Positions 4,922 through 5,787 of a stretch of DNA of 5,787 nucleotides are shown piece by piece. The DNA lies in assembly GCA_040512755.1 (NCBI GenBank), contig JBEVEP010000010.1:1-5787 (forward strand), written 5' to 3'. The position numbers and the translations under genes were made by a program. This DNA is from JBEVEP01 sp040512755. Lineage in GTDB: Bacteria; Pseudomonadota; Alphaproteobacteria; Rhizobiales; Rhizobiaceae. Position 1 is the first letter of the stretch; every line of letters begins with the position of its first letter. The notes beneath the pieces were generated by a model. That model did no database searches, was not told the DNA's origin, and saw only the letters and a list, made by a program, of their open reading frames with translations.

Positions 4922-5787
4922 TTACCGGATGCCGTCGTCGATAAGCTTGACGAGAGAGTCGATCGTCTCCGGCGTGACCGTGCCCGCGCCAGTGTTAAGC
5001 GAAAGACCGGGCATCTTGTATTTGGCTGTCATGACGCACTGCAGGACCGGAATGAACCCCTGCAGGTAGAGAAGCTGGTCGAGCGTCGCCGACACATAGC
5101 CGGATTTCAGCCCGTCTATGGTTGCCGGCGCCAGGTCAATGCCGCCAACGATGATCTCGCCGGGCTTCTTGCCGGCCTTCTTGAGCACTTCCGCAAGGCT
5201 GCCCGTGACGCTGCCGTGCTGTGTGCCAATTGCCTTCAGGTTCGGGTGCGCCTGGATGTAGGAGACGAGAACCGGGACGCCGAGCGAGACGTCGCTGTTG
5301 ACCTCCTGCGTGATCTCCAGGCGGTCGACCTTCAGGCCCGCCTTTTCGAGCGTATCGGCCAGTCCTTTCTCCGACTGGCCGCGTTCGGCCTGGCTGAATA
5401 CGCCATAGACCATGGCTTCGTCGCCGGACTTCAGTCCCTTGGCGAGCATGGCCTCGGCAGTCAGAGTGCCGCCCGCATAAAGGTCGACGCCGGCATAGCC
5501 GGTCCCTTTGGGGCCGAAATCGGCCTGGAGATCGGTCATCGGGGAATTGCCGATCGTAACCGCAATGCCCTGATCGACGGCCCCCTTGACGAGATCACGG
5601 AAGGCGGCGCTGCCCGGATGACCCATGATCTCAATGCAGTTCGGCTTGGCGGCAACGGCCTCCTTGAACTGGTTGATCATGGTTTCTGGCGCCCATTGCG
5701 AGAACTGCTCCTTGAGGTCGACCCCAAGCGCTTCGGCCGCTTGCGCAGCGCCGGTCTGCCGCGCGAGCGTAGCGCCGTCGCCGGCGG
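4922..5787 (-). CDS. sugar-type ABC transporter substrate-binding protein, 5' end beyond the window
   Basis: The frame is open to the right edge without a stop; 287 C-terminal residues are visible, and the start codon and expected signal peptide are missing. An internal ATG at 5678-5680 is not the start, because the 35 codons before it encode typical family sequence (GAAQAAEALGVDLKEQF, then WAPETM). The protein belongs to the periplasmic binding protein family of type I fold (Peripla_BP_4, ribose/galactose-binding type). Supporting segments, counted from the first whole visible codon, are AVAAKPNCIEIMGHPG (43-58), a central lobe with VYGVFSQAERGQSEKGL, VGGIDLAPATIDGL (213-226) with the conserved ligand-lobe Asp, and GYVSATLDQLLYLQGF (229-244). 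It would capture a sugar or related solute in the periplasm for an ABC importer. The ligand cannot be read. It is followed by a terminator and a gene on the other strand, so it is the last or only gene of its transcript; any permease and ATPase genes would lie upstream, outside the window. Confidence 0.93.
   Translation of the reverse strand, partial: AGDGATLARQTGAAQAAEALGVDLKEQFSQWAPETMINQFKEAVAAKPNCIEIMGHPGSAAFRDLVKGAVDQGIAVTIGNSPMTDLQADFGPKGTGYAGVDLYAGGTLTAEAMLAKGLKSGDEAMVYGVFSQAERGQSEKGLADTLEKAGLKVDRLEITQEVNSDVSLGVPVLVSYIQAHPNLKAIGTQHGSVTGSLAEVLKKAGKKPGEIIVGGIDLAPATIDGLKSGYVSATLDQLLYLQGFIPVLQCVMTAKYKMPGLSLNTGAGTVTPETIDSLVKLIDDGIR

Overview
The window looks like part of an alphaproteobacterial chromosome or large replicon, most likely from the Rhizobiales. 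Three things suggest this: coding GC of about 60% in the lines I counted by hand, the gene families present (an AMP-forming acyl-CoA synthetase, an AraC regulator with a Cupin_6-type sensor domain, and a sugar-type ABC substrate-binding protein), and a CCA-encoding tRNA-Leu. I cannot name the genus from sequence alone.

Left part (1-844): a well-formed sigma-70-type promoter drives a tRNA-Leu(CAA). It is followed by an AT-rich intergenic stretch with a 14-bp perfect palindrome, then by a small AT-rich gene (about 43% GC) that does not match its surroundings. That gene encodes a 136-residue soluble protein of a poorly characterised 'MSFD...' family. Its position directly downstream of a tRNA and its foreign composition suggest horizontal acquisition. 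No integrase or duplicated tRNA end is visible.

Middle part (845-4798): a complete 548-residue acyl-CoA synthetase on the plus strand converges with a 372-residue AraC-family regulator on the minus strand, with only 5 bp between their stop codons. The regulator diverges, across 70 bp, from a 370-residue protein that fuses an N-terminal DUF1330-like domain to a class I SAM-dependent methyltransferase. Clear Shine-Dalgarno sequences fix both divergent starts. Both reading frames stay open upstream of them, which would create a false antisense overlap. The regulator most plausibly controls the methyltransferase, its own gene, or both; the inducer is unknown.

Right part (4799-5787): a hairpin with a T-rich tail on the minus strand terminates a periplasmic sugar-type substrate-binding protein. 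Its N-terminus lies beyond the right edge of the window. Any partner permease and ATPase genes would lie outside the window, upstream of it.

The metabolic genes are of recognisable families. The points most worth a second look are the AT-rich gene beside the tRNA, the DUF1330-methyltransferase fusion and the compact divergent control region. I see no CRISPR array, insertion sequence, phage gene or toxin gene in the window.
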